Shown in pieces: positions 25,947-34,760 of a stretch of 64,000 nucleotides of DNA. The translations under genes and the position numbers were made by a program. The DNA is from Streptomyces sp. NBC_00335. Its GTDB lineage: Bacteria; Actinomycetota; Actinomycetes; Streptomycetales; Streptomycetaceae. The stretch spans positions 4,154,001-4,218,000 of the forward strand of contig NZ_CP108006.1 in NCBI RefSeq assembly GCF_036127095.1, read 5' to 3'. The notes under the pieces were generated by a model. The model searched no databases, had not been told where the DNA came from, and was given only the letters and a program-made list of their open reading frames with translations. How positions within the stretch are numbered: the stretch's first letter is position 1; every line of letters starts with the position of its first letter.

Positions 25947-27314
25947 CTACAGGCTGCGCAGCAGCACCGACGGCGACTCGACGCAGTCGGCGACGTACCG
26001 CAGGAACCCACCCGCGGTCCCGCCGTCACACACCCGGTGATCGAAGGTCAGCGACAGCTGAACGACCTGGCGGACCGCCAACTCCCCCTGGTGCACCCAC
26101 GGCTTCGGAATGATCCGCCCCACACCGAGCATCGCCGCCTCAGGATGGTTGATGATCGGCGTGGACCCGTCGACCCCGAACACCCCGTAGTTGTTCAGGG
26201 TGAAGGTGCCACCGGTGAGATCCGCCGGGGCCAGCTTCCCCGCCCGGGCCAGCTCCGTGAGCCGGGCGAACTCGGCCGACAGCGACTCCGCACTGCGCGC
26301 CTGCGCGTCCCGGACCACCGGAACCATCAGCCCCCGCTCGGTCTGCGCCGCGAAGCCCAGGTTCACGGCCGGCAGCCGGACGATCTCGTTCGCCGCGAGG
26401 TCCACCGTGGAGTTGAGCTCCGGGTGGCGGGCCAGCGCCGCCGTGCAGATGCGGGCGAGCAGCGCGAGCACCGAGATCTTGGGCCCGCCCGCGGCGTTCA
26501 TCGCCGCCCGGGCCGCCATCAGCTCGGTGGCGTCCGCGTCGACCCAGCAGGTGGCGTCCGGGATCTCGCGCCGGCTGCGCGACAGCTTGTCCGCGACCGC
26601 GCCGCGCACCCCCTTGAGGGGGATCCGCGTGGCACCCTCCGACACGGCGGAGGCGACGACGGGGGCCGCAGCCACCGGTGCCTGCTCCGGTGCGCGCAGC
26701 GCCGTCTCGACGTCCGCGCGCAGGATCAGCCCCTCGGGACCCGAGCCGCGCAGACCGCGCAGGTCGACCCCGTGGTCCCGGGCCAGCTTGCGCACCAGCG
26801 GCGAGATGACCGGCACGGGCCCGGCGACGACGGCCGGTGCGGTGGCCGCCGGTGCCGCGACGGCGGGTGCCGCGACGGCACCCGCGCCCACCGGGGCCAC
26901 GGCCGAAGCCCGCCACCCGGGAGCGGCCCCCGGCGCGGCGGAGCCGGGTCGCACCCGCCTCCGACGCGCCGGACGTGATTCGTCGGAGCCGTAACCGATC
27001 AAGGGCCGGGGCGCGCTCGCGGAGTCCGGGGTCCCCTCGGGGCCGAGGGCATCGGACGGCACGCTCACCGCGCCCACCGCCACCGTGATCAGCGGGGCGC
27101 CGACGGGCAGTTCGGTCCCCTCCTCGCCGAAGCGGGCGGTGACGACGCCCCCGTACGGGCAGGGCACCTCCACCATCGCCTTGGCCGTCTCGACCTCGAC
27201 GACGGGCTGGTCGATGGCGACGACGTCGCCGACGGCCACCAGCCAGCGGACGATCTCCGCCTCGGTGAGCCCCTCGCCCAGGTCCGGCAGCTTGAACTCC
27301 ATGACCTGCGGCAT
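25947..27314 (-). CDS. bkdH: branched-chain 2-oxoacid dehydrogenase E2, second complex
   Basis: 455-residue dihydrolipoyl acyltransferase, the length of S. avermitilis BkdH. Domains: lipoyl (about 1-80, lysine in EVETAKAMVE), Arg-rich and Ala/Pro linkers, peripheral-subunit-binding (VRKLARDHGVDLRGLRGSG), then the acyltransferase with active-site LTFDHRVCDGG. The ATG shares one base with the E1beta stop codon (TGATG). Last gene of the bkdFGH operon. No lipoamide dehydrogenase gene is nearby, so a shared E3 must come from elsewhere in the genome. Confidence 0.92.
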   Translation of the reverse strand: MPQVMEFKLPDLGEGLTEAEIVRWLVAVGDVVAIDQPVVEVETAKAMVEVPCPYGGVVTARFGEEGTELPVGAPLITVAVGAVSVPSDALGPEGTPDSASAPRPLIGYGSDESRPARRRRVRPGSAAPGAAPGWRASAVAPVGAGAVAAPAVAAPAATAPAVVAGPVPVISPLVRKLARDHGVDLRGLRGSGPEGLILRADVETALRAPEQAPVAAAPVVASAVSEGATRIPLKGVRGAVADKLSRSRREIPDATCWVDADATELMAARAAMNAAGGPKISVLALLARICTAALARHPELNSTVDLAANEIVRLPAVNLGFAAQTERGLMVPVVRDAQARSAESLSAEFARLTELARAGKLAPADLTGGTFTLNNYGVFGVDGSTPIINHPEAAMLGVGRIIPKPWVHQGELAVRQVVQLSLTFDHRVCDGGTAGGFLRYVADCVESPSVLLRSL

Positions 27315-28327
27315 CAGTTCTCCCACTGCAGACGGGCCACGGTGTCCAGGATCCGGTCCACGCCGGGCAGGTGGTACTTCTCCAGCATGGGCGGCGGATA
27401 CGGGATGTCGAAGCCGGTGACGCGCAGCACGGGCGCCTCCAGGTGGTGGAAGCACCGCTCCGTGATCCGGGCGGCGATCTCCGCGCCCGGTCCGCCGAAG
27501 CCGCCGGACTCGTGGACCACCACCGCACGCCCGGTCCGGCGTACGGAGGCCACGACGGTCTCCTCGTCGAAGGGGACCAGCGAGCGCAGGTCCACGACCT
27601 CCAGGTCCCAGCCCTCCTCGCGGGCCGCCTCGGCCGCCTCCATGCACACCGGCAGGGAGGGCCCGTAGGTGATCAGGGTCGCGCTGGTGCCGGTCCGCCG
27701 GACGAGCGCCTCGCCGATCCCGGGGACCGCCGCGGGCGCCTCGGGCGACCAGTCGGACTTGGACCAGTACAGCCGCTTCGGCTCCAGGAAGATCACCGGG
27801 TCGTCGCTGGCTATCGAGGCGCGCAGCAGTCCGTACGCGTCCTCGACGGTCGCCGGGGTCACGACGGTGAGGCCGGGGGTGGCCACGTAGTACGCCTCGG
27901 AGGAGTCGCAGTGGTGCTCCACGCCGCCGATCCCGCCGCCGTACGGCACCCGGATCGTGATCGGGAGCGGCATCGCGCCCCGCGTGCGGTTGCGCATCTT
28001 CGCCACGTGCGAGATCAGCTGCTCGAAGGCCGGGTACGCGAACGCGTCGAACTGCATCTCCACGACCGGCCGCAGCCCGTACATGGCCATGCCGACGGCC
28101 GCGCCGAGTATGCCGGCCTCGGCCAGCGGGGTGTCCGTACAGCGGTCCTCGCCGAACTCCTTCGCGAGGCCGTCCGTGATGCGGAAGACCCCGCCGAGCG
28201 CGCCGACGTCCTCGCCCATGACGTGGACGGTCGGGTCCTCGGCCATCGCGTCGCGCATCGCCCGGTTCAGGGCCTGCGCCATGGTCGCCGGCTTGGTGGT
28301 CGCCGGCTTCACCGCCACGGTGGTCAT
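27314..28327 (-). CDS. bkdG: branched-chain 2-oxoacid dehydrogenase E1 beta, second complex
   Basis: 337-residue E1beta subunit with the same landmarks as BkdB (MGEDVGALGGVFRITDGLA, DTPLAEAGILGAAVGMAMYG, EMQFDAFAYPAFEQLI, GGVEHHCDSSEAYY, APVLRVTGFDIPYPPPM). Its ATG overlaps the E1alpha stop by 4 bp (ATGA), giving tight coupling. The substrate-contact loop differs from BkdB (CDSSE against SESPE), which could reflect a different 2-oxoacid preference. Confidence 0.92.
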   Translation of the reverse strand: MTTVAVKPATTKPATMAQALNRAMRDAMAEDPTVHVMGEDVGALGGVFRITDGLAKEFGEDRCTDTPLAEAGILGAAVGMAMYGLRPVVEMQFDAFAYPAFEQLISHVAKMRNRTRGAMPLPITIRVPYGGGIGGVEHHCDSSEAYYVATPGLTVVTPATVEDAYGLLRASIASDDPVIFLEPKRLYWSKSDWSPEAPAAVPGIGEALVRRTGTSATLITYGPSLPVCMEAAEAAREEGWDLEVVDLRSLVPFDEETVVASVRRTGRAVVVHESGGFGGPGAEIAARITERCFHHLEAPVLRVTGFDIPYPPPMLEKYHLPGVDRILDTVARLQWEN

Positions 28328-29475
28328 GATCCGTCCCCCTCTTCCTGCTCGGCCGCGTCCAGCTCGGCACGGAGCATGGCCGCCTGTTCGCGCAGCCGGC
28401 CGGTCTGCTGCGCGTAGACGTTTTCGAAGAGGTCCATCGGGTCGATCACCGGCTCCGCGTTCATCCCGTCCCTCAGCGCCGCCGCCATCGCCTCGGCCGC
28501 GTCCTTGGCGGCCTTGATGCCCGCCTCGTCCAGCAGGCCGCGCGCGGTCAGCTCGCGCTCCAGCAGATCGATGGGGTCGTGCGCCTTCCAGGCCTCGACC
28601 TCGGCGTCGCCCCGGTAGCGGGTGGCGTCGTCGGCGTTGGTGTGGGCCTCGATGCGGTACGTGACGGCCTCGATCATGGTCGGTCCGCCGCCGGACCGGG
28701 CCCGCCGGACCGCCTCGGACAGCACCTCGTGCATGGCGGCGATGTCGTTGCCGTCGACGAGGCGGCCGGGCATCCCGTACCCCACGGCCTTGTGGGCCAG
28801 GGTCGGGGCGGCGGTCTGCTTGGCGAGCGGCACCGATATCGCGAAGCCGTTGTTCTGCACGAGGAAGACGACCGGCGCCTGCCAGACGGCGGCGAAGTTC
28901 ATGGCCTCGTGGAAATCGCCCTCGCTGGTGCCGCCGTCGCCGACCATGGCGAGGGCGACCACGTCGTCACCGCGCAGCCGGGCGGCGTGCGCCAGGCCGA
29001 CCGCGTGCGGCAGCTGGGTGGCGAGGGGCGTCGAGAGGGGCGCTATCCGGTGCTCGCGCGGGTCGTACCCGGTGTGCCAGTCGCCGCGCAGCAGCGTCAG
29101 GGCCTGTACGGGATCCAGTCCGCGCGCCACGGCCGCGAGGGTGTCACGGTAGCTCGGGAAGAGCCAGTCCTGCTCCTCCAGGACCATGGCTGCGGCGATC
29201 TCGCACGCCTCCTGGCCGACGGTGGAGGGATATACGGCCAGACGGCCCTGCCGGGTGAGGGCGGTGGCCTGGGCGTTGTAGCGGCGGCCGCGCACCAGCT
29301 CGGCGTAGCACCGGCGCATCAGCTCGGGGTCGAGCCGGTCGGCGGCCGGGGTGCCCAGCACCCGGTACGGCTCGGGGTCCGGGAGCAGCGGGGCGGCATC
29401 CGTACGGGGCCTCCAGGCGGGCGGCGGGGTGGAGCGGTGGGACGCACCGGCACCGGGCAGCTCTTGGACCGTCAT
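28324..29475 (-). CDS. bkdF: branched-chain 2-oxoacid dehydrogenase E1 alpha, second complex
   Basis: 383-residue TPP-dependent E1alpha. The TPP motif is MVGDGGTSEGDFHEAMNFAA ending FLVQNNGF. Also visible are FPSYRDTLAA, LRGDWHTGYDPREHR and TYRIEAHTNADDATRYRGD. These features and the PPPAW / RVLG N-terminal part match S. avermitilis BkdF as I remember it. ATG 29475 has GAGGAGGTG 9 bp upstream. First gene of bkdFGH; the promoter region carries an ACCG-N6-CGGT inverted repeat shared with the paa genes. Divergent AsnC regulator at 29653. Confidence 0.93.
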   Translation of the reverse strand: MTVQELPGAGASHRSTPPPAWRPRTDAAPLLPDPEPYRVLGTPAADRLDPELMRRCYAELVRGRRYNAQATALTRQGRLAVYPSTVGQEACEIAAAMVLEEQDWLFPSYRDTLAAVARGLDPVQALTLLRGDWHTGYDPREHRIAPLSTPLATQLPHAVGLAHAARLRGDDVVALAMVGDGGTSEGDFHEAMNFAAVWQAPVVFLVQNNGFAISVPLAKQTAAPTLAHKAVGYGMPGRLVDGNDIAAMHEVLSEAVRRARSGGGPTMIEAVTYRIEAHTNADDATRYRGDAEVEAWKAHDPIDLLERELTARGLLDEAGIKAAKDAAEAMAAALRDGMNAEPVIDPMDLFENVYAQQTGRLREQAAMLRAELDAAEQEEGDGS

Positions 29476-29537
29476 GGCGGCGTACACCTCCTCGTGGGAA
29501 GCGGGCAGGGAGGCCTCGGGTGTGAGGCCCCTCACCT

Positions 29538-29552
29538 ACCGATTGTTCGGTT
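29538..29552. promoter_or_regulatory. PaaR-type operator copy upstream of bkdF
   Basis: ACCGA-TTGT-TCGGT followed by T. On the minus strand it lies between a possible -35 (TTGCCC, 29562-29557) and a possible -10 (TAGGTG, 29538-29533) of bkdF. It differs from the paaN/paaA copies at one centre base. Confidence 0.6.
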
Positions 29553-29652
29553 GTCCGGGCAATTTGGCTACAGGCGGCGCCAGGCTGTGGACAAAGTGGC
29601 GTCGACGCCCTGGTATGGGTGCAGGACGTCCAGGAGAGGCAGGCATCGGGCG

Positions 29653-30240
29653 ATGACGGATGAACAAATGGCCGGAGCGGGTTCCGGGGCGGCGACCCCT
29701 GCGGGGGGCGCACTCGGGGGCGCGCCCGTACCGCCGGTAGCCCCAGGACCGGCGACGGCACCGCCCCGCCCCCTCGACCCGATCGACCGGTCGATCGTCC
29801 GGCTGCTCCAGGCGGACGGCCGGGCCTCGATACGCTCCGTCGCCGAGCAGGTCCACGTGTCCCGGGCCAATGCCTACGCCCGGATCAACCGGCTCATCGA
29901 CGACGGGGTGATCCGCGGCTTCACCGCCCGCGTCAACCACGAACGCGCAGGCCAGGGCGCCTCCGCCTACATCACTCTCAAAATCGTCCAGAACTCCTGG
30001 CGCACGGTCCGCGAACAGCTCCGCGAACTCCCCGGCGCCGCCCACATCGCCCTGGTCAGCGGTGATTTCGACGTCCTGCTCCTGGTCCACACCCCGGACA
30101 ACCGCACCCTGCGCGAGCTGGTCCTGACCCGCCTCCAGTCCATCCCGGAGGTCCTCTCCACGCGCACCCTGCTGGTCTTCGAGGAAACGGACCTCCTGTC
30201 CCGCGACCAGACCGCCGGCCCGACGATCAGCGAGGACTAG
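29653..30240 (+). CDS. bkdR: Lrp/AsnC-family regulator (BkdR type)
   Basis: 195-residue Lrp/AsnC transcription factor. After a disordered Gly/Pro/Ala N-terminal extension (about 1-40), an HTH reads LDPIDRSIVRLLQADGRASI and VAEQVHVSRANAYARINRLI. The AsnC effector (RAM) domain follows (ASAYITLKI..., ALVSGDFDVLLLVH). Lrp-type regulators divergent from bkd operons (BkdR in Pseudomonas and Streptomyces) respond to branched-chain amino acids, so bkdFGH is the natural target. It lies 177 bp from bkdF on the opposite strand. Confidence 0.9.
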   Translation: MTDEQMAGAGSGAATPAGGALGGAPVPPVAPGPATAPPRPLDPIDRSIVRLLQADGRASIRSVAEQVHVSRANAYARINRLIDDGVIRGFTARVNHERAGQGASAYITLKIVQNSWRTVREQLRELPGAAHIALVSGDFDVLLLVHTPDNRTLRELVLTRLQSIPEVLSTRTLLVFEETDLLSRDQTAGPTISED

Positions 30241-30244
30241 CCGC

Positions 30245-30781
30245 ATGGCCCGGACCACCCCCGGCCCGCACCCGGATCTCCTCGCGGCGAAGGAGCTCGT
30301 CTACGACCCCTGCGGGTTCATCTGCTCACCGCCGGTCCCCGAAGCCGAGAGCGCCGAGTACGCCGCCCACGCCTTCACCCTCGACGGGCTCGCCGTCCGG
30401 TTCCGCGCAGCCAGGACGACCCCCACCAAGGCCGGCCAGTTCGTCACGCTGTGGCAGCGGTCCCCGGGCGGGCCCATCCGGCCCTTCGACACGGCCGACC
30501 CGGTCGACCTCTTCGTCGTCGCCGCCCGCGACGGCGACCGCACCGGCCAGTTCGTCTTCTCCATGGACGCGCTGCACCGCAACGGTGTCGTATCGGCAGA
30601 CGGGTCCGGCGGGAAAAGGGCGTTCCGCGTCTACCCGCCCTGGGTGGCCGCCCCCAACCGGCAGGCCTCCGCCGCCCAGGCGTGGCAGCTCGACCACTTC
30701 CTGCCCCTGCCCTTGGCCGGGCCCGGGGCCCTGGCCCGCGCCCGCGAGCTCTACCGCCCCCGGGCCGCCCGCGGGGCGTAG
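30245..30781 (+). CDS. MepB family protein
   Basis: 178 residues, 4 bp after bkdR. The segments YAAHAFTLDGLAVRFRAART, TPTKAGQFVTLWQR, GPIRPFDTADPVDLFVVAAR and QFVFSMDAL are diagnostic of the MepB family, named for a gene beside the MepA efflux pump in Staphylococcus. Its biochemical role is unknown. It is soluble, with no membrane segment. Co-transcription with bkdR is likely from the spacing. Convergent with the TetR gene, stops 4 bp apart. Confidence 0.85.
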   Translation: MARTTPGPHPDLLAAKELVYDPCGFICSPPVPEAESAEYAAHAFTLDGLAVRFRAARTTPTKAGQFVTLWQRSPGGPIRPFDTADPVDLFVVAARDGDRTGQFVFSMDALHRNGVVSADGSGGKRAFRVYPPWVAAPNRQASAAQAWQLDHFLPLPLAGPGALARARELYRPRAARGA

Positions 30782-30785
30782 CGGT

Positions 30786-31373
30786 TCACCGCTGGGTGCG
30801 CAGGCCGTCCAGGGCCATGCTGACCACCGCGTCCGCGAGCTGGTCGGGGGTGGTGCCCGGGTGCGGGCGGTACCACTCGACCAGCGAGTTGACCATGCCG
30901 AAGAGGAGGCGGGTGGCGAGGCGGATGTCCACGTCCGCGCGCAGGTCGCCCTCGGCGGCGGCGGCCTTCAGCAGCTCCGCGACCTGGTGGTCGAACTCGC
31001 GGCGGCGCTCCAGGGCCCAGCGCTCGGTGCGGGTGTTGCCCCGGACCCGCAGCAGCAGGGTGACGTAGGGGAGCTCCCGGGCGAGGACCTCGACCGTGCG
31101 GCGCGTGACGTACTCGACGCGTTCGACCGCGCGGCCCCGTATCGCCCCCGGCTCCGCCAGGACCGCGAAGAGCTCGTCCAGGGCCCGGCTGACGGCGCGG
31201 TGGAGCAGCTCCTCCTTGCCGGCGACGTGGTGGTAGATCGAGGACTTCGAGATGCCGGCGGCCTTGGAGAGGTGCTCCATCGAGGTGCCGTCGTAGCCGC
31301 GCTCGTTGAAGACCTGGACGGCGACGGACAGGAGCGTCTCGGGCGTGTACGTGTCCCGCTTGGCCGTGGTCAT
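30786..31373 (-). CDS. paaR: TetR-family regulator, likely PaaR (phenylacetate gene repressor)
   Basis: 195-residue TetR repressor. The HTH is TLLSVAVQVFNERGYDGTSM then LSKAAGISKSSIYHHVAGKE; the rest is an all-helical ligand-binding domain. Its ATG overlaps the paaH stop by 4 bp (ATGA), so it is in the paaH transcript. The matching inverted repeats ACCG-N6-CGGT before paaH/paaN and paaA are its expected operators, and the TetR regulator PaaR of Corynebacterium binds a motif of this type as I recall. The likely ligand is phenylacetyl-CoA. The symbol is an inference from context. Confidence 0.75.
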   Translation of the reverse strand: MTTAKRDTYTPETLLSVAVQVFNERGYDGTSMEHLSKAAGISKSSIYHHVAGKEELLHRAVSRALDELFAVLAEPGAIRGRAVERVEYVTRRTVEVLARELPYVTLLLRVRGNTRTERWALERRREFDHQVAELLKAAAAEGDLRADVDIRLATRLLFGMVNSLVEWYRPHPGTTPDQLADAVVSMALDGLRTQR

Positions 31374-32920
31374 TCCGACTCCCCCGCCTCGTCGTCGGCG
31401 CCCTCTGCGTCCTCTGCGTCCTCGTCGGCCCCCGCCGCGTAGCCCAGCTTGTACAGCGCCAGCGACGGCGCGTACCGGCCGCCGGGGCAGCGCTCGTCGA
31501 GGTGGTGCAGCAGGTCGTACGCCCAGTCGCGGCCGAGCTTGTCGTGCCATTCGGCGGGGCCCGCCGGGTAGTTGACCCCGAGCCGCATCGCCGTGTCGAT
31601 GTCCTCGGCGCCCGCCACCCCGCGCGCGACGGCGTCGGCGGTGAGGTCGATCAGCATCGCGACCGTCCGGGCGACGATCATGCCCGGGACGTCGCCGATG
31701 ACGGAGACCTTCTTGCCGAGCTTCTGGAACAGCCCGACGGCCTCGGCGACCGTCCGCTCGCTGGTGTCCTCGCTGACGGAGAGCGCGATCCGGGTGGCGC
31801 CGCGGTAGTCGAAGGCGAGGTCGAAGTAGACGACGTCGGCGAACTCGATCGCCGTCTTGCCGTCGGCGAGCACGAGCTGCCCCTCGCCGGGGAGCTGGAT
31901 GTACGGGCCCCCGTGCTCGACGGCCGTGACCGCGATCCCGGCCTCCTCCAGGAGGTCGAGGAGGCCCGCCGCCGGTCCGAGGTCACCGACGACGGTCACC
32001 TTCGCGGGCGCCTCCTCGGGGCCCGCGGTGTGCGGGGCCGCGACCTTCGCGTCGGGGCCGTACGGGTACCAGCCGTGGCCCGACTTGCGGCCCAGGCGGC
32101 CCGACTGGACCAGCCGGCGCTGCGCGAGGGAGGGGGTGAACTTGGGGCTACGGAAGAAGGACTCCCACACCGAGCGGGTGACGGCCTCGTTGACGTCCTG
32201 GCCGATCAGGTCGGTCAGCGCGAAGGGACCCATCTTGAAGCCGCCGCTCTCGCGGAGCACGGCGTCGATGGTCGCCGGGTCGGCGCCCTGCTCCTCGTAC
32301 ACCGCGAAGGCCTCGGCGTAGAAGGGCCGGGCGATCCGGTTGACGATGAAGCCCGGGGTGTCGGCGCAGCGCACCGGCGTCTTCCCCCAGCCCAGGACGG
32401 TGGCGTACGCGCGGTTCGCGGCGGCGGGGTCCGTCGCGAACCCGGAGACCACCTCGACCAGCGGGAGCAGCGGAGCCGGATTGAAGAAGTGAAGGCCCAG
32501 GAAGCGGCCGGGGTGCGCGAGTCCGGCGGCGAGCTCGGTGACCGAGAGGGAGGAGGTGTTGGTGGCCAGCAGCGCCTCCGGCGAAACCACCTCTTCGAGG
32601 GCCGCGAACAGGGCCCGCTTGACGGTGACGTCCTCGACGACCGCCTCCACCACGAGCGCCGCGCCGGCCAGCTCCGCCAGCCCGGCCGCCGATGCGATCC
32701 GGCCGATCGCGTCCTCGGCCTCGGCGCGGTCCAGCCGCCCCTTGGCGGCCATCCGCTCGACGCGGTCCTGGACGAATCCGACCGCGTCCGCGGCGAGCGG
32801 GGCGTTGATGTCGTAGATCAGCACGCGGTGACCTGCGAGAAGGGCGACTTGGGCGATGCCCTGCCCCATGGTGCCGGCGCCGACGACCGCCACTGTGCGG
32901 GACCGCTCGATTGCTGTCAT
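31370..32920 (-). CDS. paaH: 3-hydroxyacyl-CoA dehydrogenase (PaaH/PaaC type)
   Basis: 516-residue NAD-dependent 3-hydroxyacyl-CoA dehydrogenase. N-terminal Rossmann fold VAVVGAGTMGQGIAQVALLA, catalytic-site region FFNPAPLLPLVEVVSG and DTPGFIVNRIARPF, a first C-terminal domain (GFKMGPFALTDLIGQDVN), then a degenerate second copy of the C-terminal domain (about 290-505; GLGRKSGHGWYPYG, PGMIVARTVAMLIDLTADAV, LGVNYPAGPAEWHDKLG), as in PaaH enzymes of the phenylacetate pathway, which oxidise 3-hydroxyadipyl-CoA. The acidic tail (GADEDAEDAEGADDEAGE) is unusual. Divergent from paaN across a shared operator. Confidence 0.88.
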   Translation of the reverse strand: MTAIERSRTVAVVGAGTMGQGIAQVALLAGHRVLIYDINAPLAADAVGFVQDRVERMAAKGRLDRAEAEDAIGRIASAAGLAELAGAALVVEAVVEDVTVKRALFAALEEVVSPEALLATNTSSLSVTELAAGLAHPGRFLGLHFFNPAPLLPLVEVVSGFATDPAAANRAYATVLGWGKTPVRCADTPGFIVNRIARPFYAEAFAVYEEQGADPATIDAVLRESGGFKMGPFALTDLIGQDVNEAVTRSVWESFFRSPKFTPSLAQRRLVQSGRLGRKSGHGWYPYGPDAKVAAPHTAGPEEAPAKVTVVGDLGPAAGLLDLLEEAGIAVTAVEHGGPYIQLPGEGQLVLADGKTAIEFADVVYFDLAFDYRGATRIALSVSEDTSERTVAEAVGLFQKLGKKVSVIGDVPGMIVARTVAMLIDLTADAVARGVAGAEDIDTAMRLGVNYPAGPAEWHDKLGRDWAYDLLHHLDERCPGGRYAPSLALYKLGYAAGADEDAEDAEGADDEAGESE

Positions 32921-32967
32921 GCCCAGATCCTCCCGCACCGACTTGTCCACAGGTCTGCCGGGCCCTC

Positions 32968-32995
32968 TTGTCCCGACCGATCGTTCGGTTACTCT
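32968..32995. promoter_or_regulatory. paaN promoter with PaaR-type operator between -35 and -10
   Basis: TTGTCC (32968-32973), 16 bp, TACTCT (32990-32995). The spacer is the operator GACCGATCGTTCGGTT (32975-32990), whose exact reverse complement occurs before paaA at 37852-37867. A repressor bound here would block paaN and could also block the divergent paaH. Confidence 0.7.
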
Positions 32996-33077
32996 AACTC
33001 CAGTCTGCTCTTGTTCATCCCTTCTTGCCTGCCCCGATCGCCTGATCCCGCCCGGCTCAAAGAGGAGTTGGTCCCTG

Positions 33078-34760
33078 ATGGCCGCCGAGCTCACCGTCCC
33101 CCAGCTGTCCGCCAAGCACCGGCCCACCCTGGACCAGGCGCTGGCCACGATCCGCAGCCGCGCCTACTGGTCCCCGCACCCCGAGCACCCCAAGGCGTAC
33201 GGGGAGACCGCGCCGGCCGACGGCCTCGCCGCCTTCGAGGCGCTGCGCGGCACCCGGCTCGACCTCGGGCAGCCCGGCACCGACGGCTGGACGGGCGCGG
33301 AGACCTCCCCCTACGGCGTGGAGCTCGGCGTCGAGTACCCGCACGTGGACCCGGAGGTGCTGCTGCCCGCGATGCGGGCCGGCATGGGCGCCTGGCGCGA
33401 TGCCGGGCCCGAGGCGCGCGCCCTGGTCTGCATCGAGATCCTGGCCCGGATCTCGGCGCGGACGCACGAGTTCGCGCACGCCGTCATGCACACCAGCGGC
33501 CAGGCCTTCATGATGGCGTTCCAGGCGGGCGGCCCGCACGCACAGGACCGCGGCCTGGAGGCGGTGGCCTACGCGTACGAGGAGCAGACCCGCGTCCCCG
33601 GGCAGGCCGACTGGTCGAAGCCGCAGGGCAAGAAGGACCCGCTGGAGCTGGGCAAGACCTTCACGGCCGTGCCGCGCGGCATCTCCCTGATGATCGGCTG
33701 CAACACCTTCCCCACCTGGAACGGCTACCCGGGCATCTTCGCCTCCCTGGCCACAGGCAACCCGGTGCTGGTCAAGCCGCACCCGCGCGCCGTCCTCCCG
33801 CTGGCGCTGACCGTCCAGGTCGCCCGCGAGGTCCTCGCCGACGCCGGCTTCGACCCGAACCTGGTCGCGCTGGCCGTGGAGCGTCCGGGCGAGGGCATCG
33901 CCAAGGAACTCGCCGTCCGCCCCGAGATCAAGGTCATCGACTACACCGGGTCCACCGAGTTCGGTGACTGGCTGGAGACCAACGCCCGTCAGGCGCAGGT
34001 CTACACGGAGAAGGCCGGCGTCAACACCGTCGTCCTGGACTCCACCGACAACTACAAGGGGATGCTGTCCAACCTGGCGTTCTCCCTGTCCCTCTACAGC
34101 GGCCAGATGTGCACCACCCCGCAGAACCTGCTGATCCCGCGCGACGGCATCGAGACCGACGCCGGGCACAAGTCCTACGACGAGGTCGTCTCCGACCTCG
34201 CGGGCGCGGTCGGCGGCCTGCTCGGCGACGACGCGCGGGCCAACGCCCTGCTCGGCGCACTGGTCAACCCGGACGTGAAGGCCCGCCTGGAGGCCGCGGC
34301 CGGGCTCGGCGAGGTCGCGCTGGCCTCGCGCGAGGTGGCGAACCCGGAGTTCCCGGGCGCGGTCGTGCGCACCCCGGTGATGGTGAAGCTGGACTCGTCC
34401 AAGCCGGACGACTCCGCCCCCTACCTCTCCGAGTGCTTCGGCCCGGTCTCCTTCGCGGTGGCGGTCGACTCCACGGCGGACGCCCTCGAACTGCTGCGGC
34501 GCACCGTCCGCGAGAAGGGCGCCATGACGGTCGGGGCGTACACCACGTCCGCGGACACCGAGCGGGCCATCGAGGAGGTCTGCCTGGAGGAGTCGGCGCA
34601 GCTCTCGCTGAACCTGACGGGCGGGGTCTATGTGAACCAGACCGCGGCCTTCTCCGACTTCCACGGCTCCGGCGGCAACCCGGCGGCGAACGCCGCGCTG
34701 TGCGACGGCGCGTTCGTGTCGAACCGCTTCCGCGTGGTGGAGGTCCGCCGCCAGGGCTAG
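33078..34760 (+). CDS. paaN: phenylacetic acid degradation protein PaaN (aldehyde dehydrogenase fold)
   Basis: 560-residue aldehyde-dehydrogenase-superfamily protein of the PaaN group found in actinobacteria, thought to handle the ring-opened aldehyde in phenylacetate breakdown. The ALDH catalytic cysteine lies in SLYSGQMCTTPQNLLIP. NAD-site segments include GCNTFPTWNGYPGIFASLAT and GNPVLVKPHP. The start ATG has AGAGGAG 11 bp upstream. Unlike the fused PaaZ of E. coli there is no hydratase (MaoC) domain. The gene ends tail-to-tail with the RNA methyltransferase; both stop codons share CTAG at 34757-34760. Confidence 0.88.
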   Translation: MAAELTVPQLSAKHRPTLDQALATIRSRAYWSPHPEHPKAYGETAPADGLAAFEALRGTRLDLGQPGTDGWTGAETSPYGVELGVEYPHVDPEVLLPAMRAGMGAWRDAGPEARALVCIEILARISARTHEFAHAVMHTSGQAFMMAFQAGGPHAQDRGLEAVAYAYEEQTRVPGQADWSKPQGKKDPLELGKTFTAVPRGISLMIGCNTFPTWNGYPGIFASLATGNPVLVKPHPRAVLPLALTVQVAREVLADAGFDPNLVALAVERPGEGIAKELAVRPEIKVIDYTGSTEFGDWLETNARQAQVYTEKAGVNTVVLDSTDNYKGMLSNLAFSLSLYSGQMCTTPQNLLIPRDGIETDAGHKSYDEVVSDLAGAVGGLLGDDARANALLGALVNPDVKARLEAAAGLGEVALASREVANPEFPGAVVRTPVMVKLDSSKPDDSAPYLSECFGPVSFAVAVDSTADALELLRRTVREKGAMTVGAYTTSADTERAIEEVCLEESAQLSLNLTGGVYVNQTAAFSDFHGSGGNPAANAALCDGAFVSNRFRVVEVRRQG

